Positions 8,955-16,690 of a stretch of 64,000 nt of DNA are shown piece after piece. The notes below the pieces were generated by a model. That model made no database searches. It was not told where the DNA came from and saw only the letters and a list, made by a program, of their open reading frames with translations. Source of the DNA: Pedobacter cryoconitis. GTDB lineage: Bacteria; Bacteroidota; Bacteroidia; Sphingobacteriales; Sphingobacteriaceae. The translations under genes were made by a program, and so were the position numbers. The DNA lies in the NCBI RefSeq assembly GCF_003259615.1, contig NZ_QLLR01000016.1, positions 1 through 64,000 of the forward strand, read 5' to 3'. Numbering within the stretch: position 1 is the first letter of the stretch; each line of letters begins with the position of its first letter.

Positions 8955-9803
8955 TTAAAAAGACTCCAGTTTGGCTTTTACCTGCTCCATCAGCCACATC
9001 GGGGTTGAGGTAGCTCCGCAAATACCAATTTTATCGTTTACACTAAACCAGCTCATATCCAGTTCTTCTATATTAGAAATGAAGTAAGAGTGTTCATTGT
9101 ATTTTTTACAAACATCGTAAAGGACTTTTCCGTTAGATGATTTTTTACCGGATACAAAAATTATCCTGTCATAGTTGACTACAAAATTCTCCAGGTCTTC
9201 GTAACGGTTAGAGACTTGCCTGCAAATCGTATCATTGGCTTTCACTTCATATCCGCGGCTTAATAGCTGTTCTTTGATGTAATAGAATTTATCTGTGCTT
9301 TTAGTAGTCTGACTGTAAAGGGTAAATTTACCGGGTAAATCTACATGATCGAGTTCGGCAAGATCCTGGAAAACGATGGCATTACCATCTGTTTGTCCTT
9401 GTAGTCCGATCACTTCTGCATGACCATGTTTCCCGAAGATCAGAATCTGCTCTTTATCGTCATAGGAGTTTTTAATCCTGTTTTGCAGTTTCAAAACAAC
9501 CGGACAGGAAGCATCAATTAAAATCAGGTCATTTTCCAGTGCCAGCTGATAGGTAGAAGGTGCTTCTCCATGTGCCCTGATCAGTACCTTTTCATTGCGG
9601 AGCTGCTGTAATTGTTCGTGGTCAATGATCCGCAGGCCTTTATCGGTTAAACGCTTTACTTCTTCATCGTTGTGAACAATATCACCAAGGCAGTATAAGT
9701 AGTCTTCTTCAGCCAAAATATCTTCAGCCATTTCTATAGCATATACTACCCCGAAACAGAATCCTGAGGCTTTATCTATGGTAACGGCTAAATCGTATTT
9801 CAT
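8955..9803 (-). CDS. ispH: 4-hydroxy-3-methylbut-2-enyl diphosphate reductase
   Basis: The final enzyme of the MEP isoprenoid pathway, a [4Fe-4S] protein making IPP and DMAPP. With the ATG at 9801-9803 the protein is 282 aa; a longer reading would need a TTG five codons upstream, so I prefer the ATG. Cluster ligands are C16 (SGFCFGV), C100 (DASCPVV) and C194 (NDTICRQ). The substrate motifs HGEAP, SQTTKSTDKF and ATSTP are present. A well-formed promoter lies 25 nt upstream. It is followed by hemH on the same strand. Confidence 0.93.
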   Translation of the reverse strand: MKYDLAVTIDKASGFCFGVVYAIEMAEDILAEEDYLYCLGDIVHNDEEVKRLTDKGLRIIDHEQLQQLRNEKVLIRAHGEAPSTYQLALENDLILIDASCPVVLKLQNRIKNSYDDKEQILIFGKHGHAEVIGLQGQTDGNAIVFQDLAELDHVDLPGKFTLYSQTTKSTDKFYYIKEQLLSRGYEVKANDTICRQVSNRYEDLENFVVNYDRIIFVSGKKSSNGKVLYDVCKKYNEHSYFISNIEELDMSWFSVNDKIGICGATSTPMWLMEQVKAKLESF

Positions 9804-9827
9804 GTTCTTTGTTTTCAATTGATACTA

Positions 9828-9857
9828 CAAAATTACACAAAAAGAGTTTCATATCAA
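9828..9857 (-). promoter_or_regulatory. Promoter of ispH (TTG-N19-TAATTTTG)
   Basis: On the minus strand TTG (9857-9855), a 19-nt spacer and TAATTTTG (9835-9828) fit the full Bacteroidota primary-sigma promoter. The ispH ATG follows 24 nt after the box. This is the best-spaced promoter seen in the window and supports the shorter ispH start. Confidence 0.6.
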
Positions 9858-9863
9858 TGTCAG

Positions 9864-10904
9864 TTATTTTTTGCGTGGCTGAAAGATCCTGATCGAGATC
9901 GCCTTCAGCAAGGAAATGACCAGAAAAATCATTTGTATGGGATGAAGCAAAACATTCCACAGCGCATTTTGGCCGGACAGGAAAGAAATCATAATCCTGC
10001 TCAGGAAAATAAGCCCAACCGGAAGGATCAGTAATCTGTAATCATAATCAGCCAGAATATAAAGCGGCCCACCTATAAGCAGCAGCAGGTACAAAAGGGC
10101 TACCAAGCTATTATTCCCGAAGTTCCTTAACAGGCGCTGGCCTGTTTTATGAATTAAATCGTTTTGGTTCTCGGACACATAACTATATATCAATTGATTA
10201 CCAACCAGGGTTTCTGCTTTAAGTTTTTCTTGTTTAACGGCTTTAACGATTTCCAGTGCTTCGGGTATCTCCCCTTTCATCCGGCGGTGCCATTCGTATT
10301 TTTTATAGATGGCAGCATCAAAAAACATGCACTGGTTTGTGCCTGCGGAAAATGCCGGGCTGGAAAAAAGACGGATGAGCCTGAGGGGAATTAAATTCAA
10401 CAGCACAAAGTTATGGAGTGGCAGTAAACAGTAATTGAAGAATCCGCTGATAGATTGGGTAGGAATGATGTTGAGCAGCGTCAGGTTAAAAACTTTAGTC
10501 CGGTAAATCAAACTATTGATCAATCCATCGCAAATGATGGTATGAGTACCTAAAAACAAGAAATAATCTCCGGTGGCTTCATCTTCGACTGCACCTGTTT
10601 TCTGCTTTCTGAAATTAAAGCGGCGGTCGGCTGCACAAAAACTGGCCAGTGCTGCAGATTGATCTGCATTTTCATGGCGCTGAATAATAACTTCAATGTC
10701 GTAGTAGTCTTGTGCTTTAATGGTGTTAAGCAGTTCCAGTAAAACCGCAGTATCGGGTGTAGCTTCAATCAATATCGAAACCTTGTCATCGAAATGCCTG
10801 CCATAAATGCCCAGTTTAGGATTAGACAGGAAATTAAATACAGTGACAGAGAACCGAAGGACAAGAAAAATAAGGATGATATAGATCGTGGTGAGAATAA
10901 GCAT
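9864..10904 (-). CDS. GT2-like membrane glycosyltransferase lacking DXD
   Basis: A 346-aa membrane protein. An N-terminal helix (about 2-25) precedes a GT-A-like domain starting KVSILIEA at 41-48, and two or three hydrophobic segments close the C-terminus (about 262-340). The layout matches GT2 enzymes of the CrtQ/diaponeurosporenoate type. The place where GT2 enzymes have GDYLLFLDADT reads GDYFLFLGTHT (112-122), so both metal-binding Asp positions (119 and 121) are Gly and His. The usual ED and QxxRW acceptor motifs are also not evident. It starts 1 nt after the upstream PRTase gene stops, so the two are coupled. It is either an atypical transferase or a non-catalytic relative. Confidence 0.6.
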   Translation of the reverse strand: MLILTTIYIILIFLVLRFSVTVFNFLSNPKLGIYGRHFDDKVSILIEATPDTAVLLELLNTIKAQDYYDIEVIIQRHENADQSAALASFCAADRRFNFRKQKTGAVEDEATGDYFLFLGTHTIICDGLINSLIYRTKVFNLTLLNIIPTQSISGFFNYCLLPLHNFVLLNLIPLRLIRLFSSPAFSAGTNQCMFFDAAIYKKYEWHRRMKGEIPEALEIVKAVKQEKLKAETLVGNQLIYSYVSENQNDLIHKTGQRLLRNFGNNSLVALLYLLLLIGGPLYILADYDYRLLILPVGLIFLSRIMISFLSGQNALWNVLLHPIQMIFLVISLLKAISIRIFQPRKK

Positions 10905-10905
10905 A

Positions 10906-11415
10906 CTAGCTTAAATAAACACCATCCTCCTGCCCTGCTACGTCAAGAACGACATCTACATGCTCTTTTAACACAGTAGCCATCTGCAGACCTACGAAAT
11001 CGGTCGCTACCGGGTATATTTTATGACTTCTGTCGACGAGCACAACTGTACGGATCTTTTTATGGGGGGTATTCAGGAATACACCAAAGCCATAAGCCAG
11101 GGTTTTACCGCTGTTCAGCACATCATCAACAAGGATAATTACTTTATTTTTCACTTTAGCCGGCTCCAGGTCAGTAGTTGCTTTAAGGCAGCTGTTCTCT
11201 TTTTCCAGGTCAATTTTAAGCATAGTCACCGTCAGGTCAGAGATTTCCAGTAAAACTGTTTTTAGCCTGAGGGCAAGTTTATATCCTCTGTCCCATATTC
11301 CTGCAAGCACAATTTCCTTCTCATTTAAATTGTCCTCCAGGATCTGATAAGCCATACGGTTAATTTTCTGCTGAATTTGTTTTTTATCTAGAATAAGTAA
11401 TTGTGAATCGGCCAT
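10906..11415 (-). CDS. Phosphoribosyltransferase-family protein (PyrR-like)
   Basis: A 169-aa type I PRTase. The PRPP-binding signature is VIILVDDVLNSGKTLAYG, about 92-109, and an IWDRGYKLA motif near 40-48 matches the pyrophosphate loop. Size and layout resemble PyrR/uracil-PRTase, but several other base-specific PRTases look similar and the substrate cannot be read from the sequence. It sits upstream of the GT2-like gene with one base between stop and start. No pyr genes are nearby, so a role as pyr-operon attenuator is not supported by context. Confidence 0.75.
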   Translation of the reverse strand: MADSQLLILDKKQIQQKINRMAYQILEDNLNEKEIVLAGIWDRGYKLALRLKTVLLEISDLTVTMLKIDLEKENSCLKATTDLEPAKVKNKVIILVDDVLNSGKTLAYGFGVFLNTPHKKIRTVVLVDRSHKIYPVATDFVGLQMATVLKEHVDVVLDVAGQEDGVYLS

Positions 11416-11547
11416 CTAAATTATGATTGTTTTAAGGGACAAAAAGAAGGATTTATTATCTCAACCAAATATCAGAAAAATAATTTCAAATTGTTGCAAC
11501 GTTTACAAGGTCTGTGCGTCTAATTTGTATAAACTAATAAAACCAAG

Positions 11548-12261
11548 ATGATGAAGTCGAATTTTTTACTCAAACCAACACTGCTTTTACTGATCACTGC
11601 TTCTTTCAGTGCATTTACTTTAAAAGCTCAGGATACTAAAAACATAGCTTTAAGTAATGTTTCTGGGGTAAGTGTCCATGCAGGCATTGACTTATTTATT
11701 ACACAGGGCAATACGGAATCTGCTAAAATCGTAGCCAATAAAGATTTTATCAACGAAGTCGTTGTAGAAAACAATGGCGGAAATGTAAAAGTGTCCTGGA
11801 AAGAAAATCGTGGTTCAGATTTTATGAAAAATAAAAGTGCCAAGGTCTATCTTACTTATAAAACACTAAATAGTATAGCTGCAAGCAGCGGAAGCTCTTT
11901 AAAGACCGAAAACACTTTAAAAACTGGTTCACTTGATGCTAAGGTTTCTTCTGGTGCAAGTATGACAGCGAGTATCGTTTGTAAGGATCTTCAGATAAAA
12001 TCGAGCAGCGGGGCTTCCTCTTCTTTTTCCGGAACAGCGTCTAATCTGGATGTTAAAGCAAGTTCTGGTGCTAATGTAAAAGCTTTAGACCTAAAAACTG
12101 ACTACGCAAATGCAACGGCCAGTTCTGGTGGAGATATTGAAATCAATGTAGCAAAAGCATTGGAAACTACTTCAAGCAGTGGTGGTAGTATCAATTATAA
12201 AGGAGGGGCAAGTTTAAAAAACAACTCTTCCAGAAGTGGTAATGTGAACAGGATAAATTAA
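11548..12261 (+). CDS. Secreted DUF2807 (GIN domain) protein
   Basis: A 237-aa exported protein. A signal peptide spans about 1-27 and ends TLKAQD. The rest is a GIN/DUF2807 domain built of short beta repeats: an N-terminal ISLS/GVSVHAGIDLFITQG part, then repeated turns carrying SSG or ASSG (SSGSSL, SSGASM, SSGASS, SSGANV, SSGGD, SSGGS) that should stack as a parallel beta solenoid. Members are common cell-envelope proteins in Bacteroidota; the function is unknown, and the old name 'auto-transporter adhesin head' is only a guess. It is a single gene followed by a bidirectional terminator. Confidence 0.85.
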   Translation: MMKSNFLLKPTLLLLITASFSAFTLKAQDTKNIALSNVSGVSVHAGIDLFITQGNTESAKIVANKDFINEVVVENNGGNVKVSWKENRGSDFMKNKSAKVYLTYKTLNSIAASSGSSLKTENTLKTGSLDAKVSSGASMTASIVCKDLQIKSSSGASSSFSGTASNLDVKASSGANVKALDLKTDYANATASSGGDIEINVAKALETTSSSGGSINYKGGASLKNNSSRSGNVNRIN

Positions 12262-12280
12262 TTTTTGAGTTTTTAAACAG

Positions 12281-12315
12281 AAAACCCTGACCTATTTGCC
12301 ATTGGTCAGGGTTTT
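12281..12315. terminator. Bidirectional terminator
   Basis: AAAACCCTGACC (12281-12292) pairs with GGTCAGGGTTTT (12304-12315) around an 11-nt loop, with further T residues after it. It separates the convergent DUF2807 gene and the 132-aa minus-strand gene and can serve both. Confidence 0.9.
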
Positions 12316-12319
12316 TTTA

Positions 12320-12718
12320 TTACTTTTTATAAGGGTAAAATATAAAATTGGCTCCTTCGGGAACAATAACAAAGACACACATAAAGTCTTCTGGCTTTTT
12401 ATAATTCTTCAGAAAGAGTTCTTTAAGCTCAGGTTTTATGATCCCTTTTTCTATAAATTCTTCAAACATCGAAGCCTGGATATTCCAGTTGGTATTCAGT
12501 TCTTCTTTGTTTAAAATCATTTCCCCTATAGATACGGTATGCTGGTGTGCTACAAATATCGGATTCTGAGATACTCCTTCAGCAATAATTTCCAATGCAA
12601 TCTCTCTGATAGATTCTGCGTAAAGTTCCAGATCTTTTTCCAGGCTAACTAACGGGCTAACCTTTTTTTCAGTTTTCCCTTCTTCAGGCTGTTGAGGCAA
12701 TAACTCTTCTATATCCAT
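12320..12718 (-). CDS. Conserved hypothetical protein
   Basis: A 132-aa acidic cytosolic protein with no recognised domain. The N-terminus (1-25) is a low-complexity Glu/Lys/Pro tail, followed by a long helix (SLEKDLELYAESIREIALEI, 25-44) and a C-terminal block ending in a hydrophobic FMCVFVIVPEGANFIFYPY strand pair. It lies 10 nt downstream of rlmD on the same strand, so it is probably co-transcribed with it. No function can be assigned. Confidence 0.65.
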   Translation of the reverse strand: MDIEELLPQQPEEGKTEKKVSPLVSLEKDLELYAESIREIALEIIAEGVSQNPIFVAHQHTVSIGEMILNKEELNTNWNIQASMFEEFIEKGIIKPELKELFLKNYKKPEDFMCVFVIVPEGANFIFYPYKK

Positions 12719-12728
12719 CTGTGCTAAT

Positions 12729-14144
12729 TTATTTGATTAGATTTAATAAAACAACGTTTTCTACGTGTTGTGTGTGCGGAAACATGTCAACCGGTTTAAT
12801 ACGGCTTACTTCATATTTCTCTTTCAGTAAAGCCAGATCCCTTGCTTGTGTGGCTGCATTACAGCTTACATAAACAATTTTCTCTGCTTCCATTTCTAAT
12901 AGTCTTTCGACTACATCGGTGTGCATTCCTGCGCGTGGCGGGTCAGTAATGACCACATCTGGTTTACCGTGTGCTGCAATAAAGTCTGTAGTCAGAATAT
13001 CCTTCATGTCACCTGCATAGAAAACAGTGTTTTCAATGCCGTTCAATTCTGAGTTGAATTTAGCATCTTCTATAGCTGTTGGCACATATTCTACACCGAT
13101 AACCTGTTTTACACTGCCTGCAATAAAATTGGCGATTGTTCCTGCTCCTGTATAAAGGTCATAAACCAATTCGTCGCCTTTAAAACCTGCAAATTCTTTA
13201 GTGATTTTATAAAGTTCGTGTGCTTGCAGTGAGTTGGTCTGATAGAATGACTTCGCTCCGATCTTAAATTTAAGCCCATTCATTTCTTCGAAGATATAAT
13301 CTCTTCCTGCATAGGTAATTACCTCCTGATCAAAGATAGTATCGTTCTTTTTCTGATTAAGAATGTAAAGCAGGGAAGTTATTTCAGGGAAATTAACTTT
13401 CAGGTGTTCCATTAAACCGTTCACCTGCTCTGGTTCTGCATAAGCAAAAACAACCACAACCATCACTTCTCCTGTAGAAGAGGTACGGATAATCAGGTTT
13501 CTCAGGCTTCCTTCGTGGTTACGAAGATCATAAAAGCTTAAATCATTTTTAAGCGCATAAGCTCTTACTTCATTCCTTAAAGTGTTTGATGGTTCTGCTT
13601 GCAGGTAGCAATGCTGAATATCAAGGATCTTATCAAAACGCAACGGAACGTGAAAACCGAGTGCATTCATTTCCAGATCATCACGATCTGTCATATCCTG
13701 CGCGTTTAACCAGCGTTTGTTGGAAAAAGTATATTCGAGTTTATTACGGTAGTATTTGTTTTCAGCAGAACCTAAAATTGGCTCCATAGAAGAGGTGTCT
13801 ACTTTTGCAAGACGCTGTAGTGCTGCTTCAACATTTTTTTGTTTGAAGTGCAGTTGCGCGTCATATTGCATGTGCTGCCATTTGCAACCGCCGCAAGTAC
13901 CAAAATGCTCACAGAATGGATCTGTCCGCAGGTCTGAAGCTGTATGCAGTGTTTCAATAACTGCTTCTGCAAAATTCTTTTTCTTTTTTACGATTTTGAC
14001 ATCAACGATATCACCTGGTACGGCTTTATCTACAAACACAACTAATTCATCTGCTTTGGCTACTCCTTTGCCTTCTTCAGCAATATCAATTATACTTAAA
14101 TTGGGCAGGATGGTAACCGTTCCAGCTTTTCTATTTCTACTCAT
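12729..14144 (-). CDS. rlmD: 23S rRNA (uracil-5-)-methyltransferase
   Basis: A 471-aa SAM-dependent enzyme forming m5U in 23S rRNA. The N-terminal TRAM domain (about 12-66) is followed by a four-Cys iron-sulphur site, C78-x5-C84-x2-C87 plus C179. The SAM domain has VYDLYTGAGTIANF (about 327-340), ITDPPRAGMH (399-408) and the catalytic Cys C428 in VYVSCNAATQARD. The motifs distinguish it from TrmA. RlmD or RlmCD specificity (U1939 alone, or also U747) cannot be decided. The only start is the ATG at 14142-14144, a few bases after a perfect -7 box. Confidence 0.92.
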   Translation of the reverse strand: MSRNRKAGTVTILPNLSIIDIAEEGKGVAKADELVVFVDKAVPGDIVDVKIVKKKKNFAEAVIETLHTASDLRTDPFCEHFGTCGGCKWQHMQYDAQLHFKQKNVEAALQRLAKVDTSSMEPILGSAENKYYRNKLEYTFSNKRWLNAQDMTDRDDLEMNALGFHVPLRFDKILDIQHCYLQAEPSNTLRNEVRAYALKNDLSFYDLRNHEGSLRNLIIRTSSTGEVMVVVVFAYAEPEQVNGLMEHLKVNFPEITSLLYILNQKKNDTIFDQEVITYAGRDYIFEEMNGLKFKIGAKSFYQTNSLQAHELYKITKEFAGFKGDELVYDLYTGAGTIANFIAGSVKQVIGVEYVPTAIEDAKFNSELNGIENTVFYAGDMKDILTTDFIAAHGKPDVVITDPPRAGMHTDVVERLLEMEAEKIVYVSCNAATQARDLALLKEKYEVSRIKPVDMFPHTQHVENVVLLNLIK

Positions 14145-14151
14145 TCTGCTG

Positions 14152-14159
14152 CAAAGCTA
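14152..14159 (-). promoter_or_regulatory. Candidate -7 box of rlmD
   Basis: The minus strand reads TAGCTTTG, an exact TAnnTTTG, with only 7 nt between it and the rlmD ATG. If used, the mRNA would have almost no 5' leader. Confidence 0.45.
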
Positions 14160-14291
14160 AAACTTGTATTTAACAGTTCCTATTTTTTTTAGCTTCCTGA
14201 ATAGTAAGATGATAAATTTACAACGGATAATCAGGGCACAATGATTTTATCTGGCTATAATTATACCCATCAGCGTGGTGAAATCGACTGG

Positions 14292-14408
14292 TTAGCTCCC
14301 AATTCCGAAAACCTTCAGGATAATTCCTAAAAGGCCTCCGTCAAGGTTAAAGCTAACATCGAACTTCTCTTCTACCAGGATTGAAATCTCTAAAACCTCT
14401 TTGCTCAT
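14292..14408 (-). CDS. Possible 38-aa small protein
   Basis: In the 350-bp gap between rlmD and the TetR gene, an ATG at 14406-14408 opens a 38-codon frame beginning MSKEVLEISILVEEKF and ending FGIGS. A TACTTTG sequence lies about 20 nt upstream. The protein is amphipathic with no recognised family. A 29-codon frame overlaps it on the other strand (from about 14242). Evidence for translation is weak; apart from these the gap holds only the rlmD -7 box. Confidence 0.25.
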   Translation of the reverse strand: MSKEVLEISILVEEKFDVSFNLDGGLLGIILKVFGIGS

Positions 14409-14510
14409 TGTAAATGATGTTACAAAGTAAATATAGAGGTTTATATACCGAAAACCAAATTGGTATATATGCTTGATATTAACAAATTATGAACAGTTTA
14501 TACCCTGATC

Positions 14511-15086
14511 CTAAAGTGCTGCTTTAACGAGAAAAGGCAGCATTTCTTTTTGGAAGCTGACAAAGTTCTTACGAACGTCTGAATCGCTTACAGAAGTAAA
14601 GGCGAAGGAGAAGACTATACTTTTACTTGCTTTCAATAAAAATGCAAGCCCTTCTCTTCTGGATGGATTATTCTTAAAATGATCCAGGCCAAGGTAGGCG
14701 GAAAGCAGTAAGGATTCCAGCTGGTCTGAAAGATGTTTAAGGAACTCTTGTGAATTGGCATTTTCCCTGACAAAATCCCACCCGATAAATTCGTTGCAAA
14801 CGGTATAGGTGAGCCTGCAGGTTTTCATAACCAATGCTTTAAGGTGTTCTTCTTCATCAACAAACTGTGCTTTGTTTTTTAATATTTCATGCAAATTAAG
14901 GTCAAGATAGTCCATCAGAATAGCATCTAATACTTGTTCCTTGCTTTCAAAATATTTATAAATGGTTGCTTTGGCTATTCTTGCTTTTTTTGCAATCTCA
15001 TTTACGCTGGTTTTATGATACCCGTATTTCCTGAATAGTTCTTTGGCAGCTCTAATGATGCTCTCTTTTATTTTTTCTGGTTCCAT
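14511..15086 (-). CDS. TetR-family transcriptional regulator
   Basis: A 191-aa regulator. The N-terminal TetR helix-turn-helix is clear: ELFRKYGYHKTSVNEIAKKA followed by IAKATIYKYFESKEQVL (about 15-52). The C-terminal ligand domain is not assignable. The ATG at 15084-15086 overlaps the stop codon of the upstream lipoprotein gene by one base (TGATG), so the two are translationally coupled; a TTG one codon earlier is a less likely start. The linkage suggests the regulator and the lipoprotein act in one response, but the target is unknown. No palindrome was seen directly upstream. Confidence 0.85.
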   Translation of the reverse strand: MEPEKIKESIIRAAKELFRKYGYHKTSVNEIAKKARIAKATIYKYFESKEQVLDAILMDYLDLNLHEILKNKAQFVDEEEHLKALVMKTCRLTYTVCNEFIGWDFVRENANSQEFLKHLSDQLESLLLSAYLGLDHFKNNPSRREGLAFLLKASKSIVFSFAFTSVSDSDVRKNFVSFQKEMLPFLVKAAL

Positions 15087-15511
15087 CAATTAGTGACTCG
15101 GTAACTGTTATTTCCTGAAATAGTTATATTATATGTTCTCAACGCTGCTTTAGCAGGTGCTTTTGTTGGCGTACCGTCTATCAGGGAGTATTTAGCGCCC
15201 GAACATGGATCAACCACATTATAAGGATTTTCGATAGTCACTGCGCACCTGTTTTCCGGATTTACAGTACTGCAACGGTCATAAGCTTTATAACTATACC
15301 CCCCGCTACCATCAAGACTTACATTGTACGCAATAATCACTCCTGCAACCCCACCATCGATTAAAATTGCACCCTTTGCTTTCAGATCTGATAATTGCCC
15401 GGGGGTAAAAAAACCAATAATATCGACACCTACATTAGGCACCAGGTTGGTTTGCTTTCCACATGCGGAAAATAAAAAAAGTACTAAAAGAAGGCCTGCA
15501 ATTTTTCTCAT
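15086..15511 (-). CDS. Lipoprotein with degenerate Rieske-like domain
   Basis: A 141-aa predicted lipoprotein: signal peptide with lipobox LFSAC, lipidated at C17. Residues about 52-130 follow the order of a Rieske domain: a strand pair (AGVIIAYNV), box I at YDRCST (C80), box II at DPCSGAKYSL (101-110), then the GTPTKAPAKAALRTYNI tail that matches the usual GPAPRPLRRYPV end. Three of the four cluster ligands are lost: T82 and S104 replace the two His, and D101 replaces the second ligand Cys. A [2Fe-2S] centre is therefore unlikely. It lies 9 nt after pheS and overlaps the TetR gene. The Rieske relation is read from the pattern and is moderately sure. Confidence 0.6.
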   Translation of the reverse strand: MRKIAGLLLVLFLFSACGKQTNLVPNVGVDIIGFFTPGQLSDLKAKGAILIDGGVAGVIIAYNVSLDGSGGYSYKAYDRCSTVNPENRCAVTIENPYNVVDPCSGAKYSLIDGTPTKAPAKAALRTYNITISGNNSYRVTN

Positions 15512-15520
15512 AGATTGGTT

Positions 15521-16558
15521 TTAAATCAACGAAGTTTTAAATTGTTTCAGGAAACGCTGATCGTTTTCTGAGAATAAGCGTAAGTCTTTGATCTCAAATT
15601 TTAAGTTCGCAATACGCTCGATACCCATACCGAATGCAAATCCACTATATTTTTCACTGTCAATACCACAGTTTTCCAATACATTCGGATCTACCATACC
15701 ACAGCCTAATATCTCTACCCAGCCGCTATATTTACACAACTGACAGCCTGCTCCTTTACAAATGGTACAGGAAATGTCCATTTCTGCAGATGGTTCTGTG
15801 AAAGGGAAATAGGAAGGGCGGAAACGTACTTTAGTACCTTCACCGTATAGTTCCTGCACGAAATAGAAAAGGGTTTGTTTTAAATCTGCAAATGATACAT
15901 TCTCATCTACGTACAAGCCTTCTACCTGGTGGAAGAAACAATGTGCTCTTGCAGAGATTGCTTCATTACGGTAAACGCGTCCTGGCATTAATGCTCTGAA
16001 AGGTGGTTTCCCGGCTTCCATCATCCTTACCTGCACAGAAGAAGTATGTGTCCTTAAGGCAATATCCCCATGCTCTCCGCCTTTTTTTATGAAAAAAGTG
16101 TCCTGCATATCTCTTGCCGGGTGTTCTTCTGGAAAGTTTAAGGCAGAAAAGTTGTGCCAGTCGTCTTCTATTTCAGGTCCCTCAGCTACAATAAATCCAA
16201 GTTTACTGAAAATATCTACAATCTCTCTTCTAACCAAAGCCAGCGGGTGACGGGCACCTACTTCAAAACCTGCACCAGGAAGTGTTAAGTCCAGGCCAGC
16301 GTCCTTTCTGGTCAGTTCTGCTGAGTCTTGTTCTTTAAGTGCCTGGTATTTTGCTTCTGCAAGTTGTTTAAACTCATTCAGAACTTTTCCAAGTGTTCTC
16401 TTTTCTTCCGGAGATACGGCTTTAAATTCATCAAAAATATCTTTTATAATTCCTTTAGTGCCAAGGAATTTTATTCTGAACTGTTCTAATTCGTCTGCAT
16501 TTTCCGTAGAAAAAGCATTTATTTCCGTAGTATATTCTGTAATCTTAGCTTGCAACAT
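15521..16558 (-). CDS. pheS: Phenylalanyl-tRNA synthetase alpha subunit
   Basis: A 345-aa class II aminoacyl-tRNA synthetase subunit that forms an alpha2beta2 enzyme with PheT (not in this window). The N-terminal coiled coil (about 1-90) is followed by motif 1 (HPLALVRREIVDIFSKLGF), motif 2 (FRALMPGRVYRNEAISARAH, with the Arg) and motif 3 (FGMGIERIANL). The segment DISCTICKGAGCQLCKYSGW carries a CxxC-x4-CxxC pattern seen in many bacterial PheS. The lipoprotein and TetR genes follow closely and may share its transcript. Confidence 0.95.
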   Translation of the reverse strand: MLQAKITEYTTEINAFSTENADELEQFRIKFLGTKGIIKDIFDEFKAVSPEEKRTLGKVLNEFKQLAEAKYQALKEQDSAELTRKDAGLDLTLPGAGFEVGARHPLALVRREIVDIFSKLGFIVAEGPEIEDDWHNFSALNFPEEHPARDMQDTFFIKKGGEHGDIALRTHTSSVQVRMMEAGKPPFRALMPGRVYRNEAISARAHCFFHQVEGLYVDENVSFADLKQTLFYFVQELYGEGTKVRFRPSYFPFTEPSAEMDISCTICKGAGCQLCKYSGWVEILGCGMVDPNVLENCGIDSEKYSGFAFGMGIERIANLKFEIKDLRLFSENDQRFLKQFKTSLI

Positions 16559-16563
16559 GATGC

Positions 16564-16571
16564 CAAATATA
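16564..16571 (-). promoter_or_regulatory. Candidate -7 box of pheS
   Basis: The minus strand reads TATATTTG with 5 nt between it and the pheS ATG, implying a very short or absent leader. Confidence 0.45.
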
Positions 16572-16636
16572 CAGCTATTTCATTAATATATTAATAACCG
16601 GCAAATGCGAATTATTTTTGACGTTAAAACAAGAAA

Positions 16637-16663
16637 CCGCCATTCCTGCTGAGGGAATGGCGG
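16637..16663 (-). terminator. Terminator after kbl
   Basis: CCGCCATTCC (16637-16646) pairs with GGAATGGCGG (16654-16663) over a 7-nt loop; on the minus strand it is followed by TTTCTTGTTTT. It sits between the kbl stop and pheS. Confidence 0.85.
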
Positions 16664-16690
16664 CTGGTCTTTAGTTTATATAGAATAGAC

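Noticed and set aside
14242-14331. 29-codon plus-strand frame beginning MILSGYNYTHQRG
   Set aside because: It overlaps another weak frame on the other strand and has no ribosome or promoter signal.
15087-15089. TTG start for the TetR gene one codon upstream of the ATG
   Set aside because: The ATG at 15084-15086 fits the TGATG coupling with the lipoprotein stop, so the TTG is not needed.
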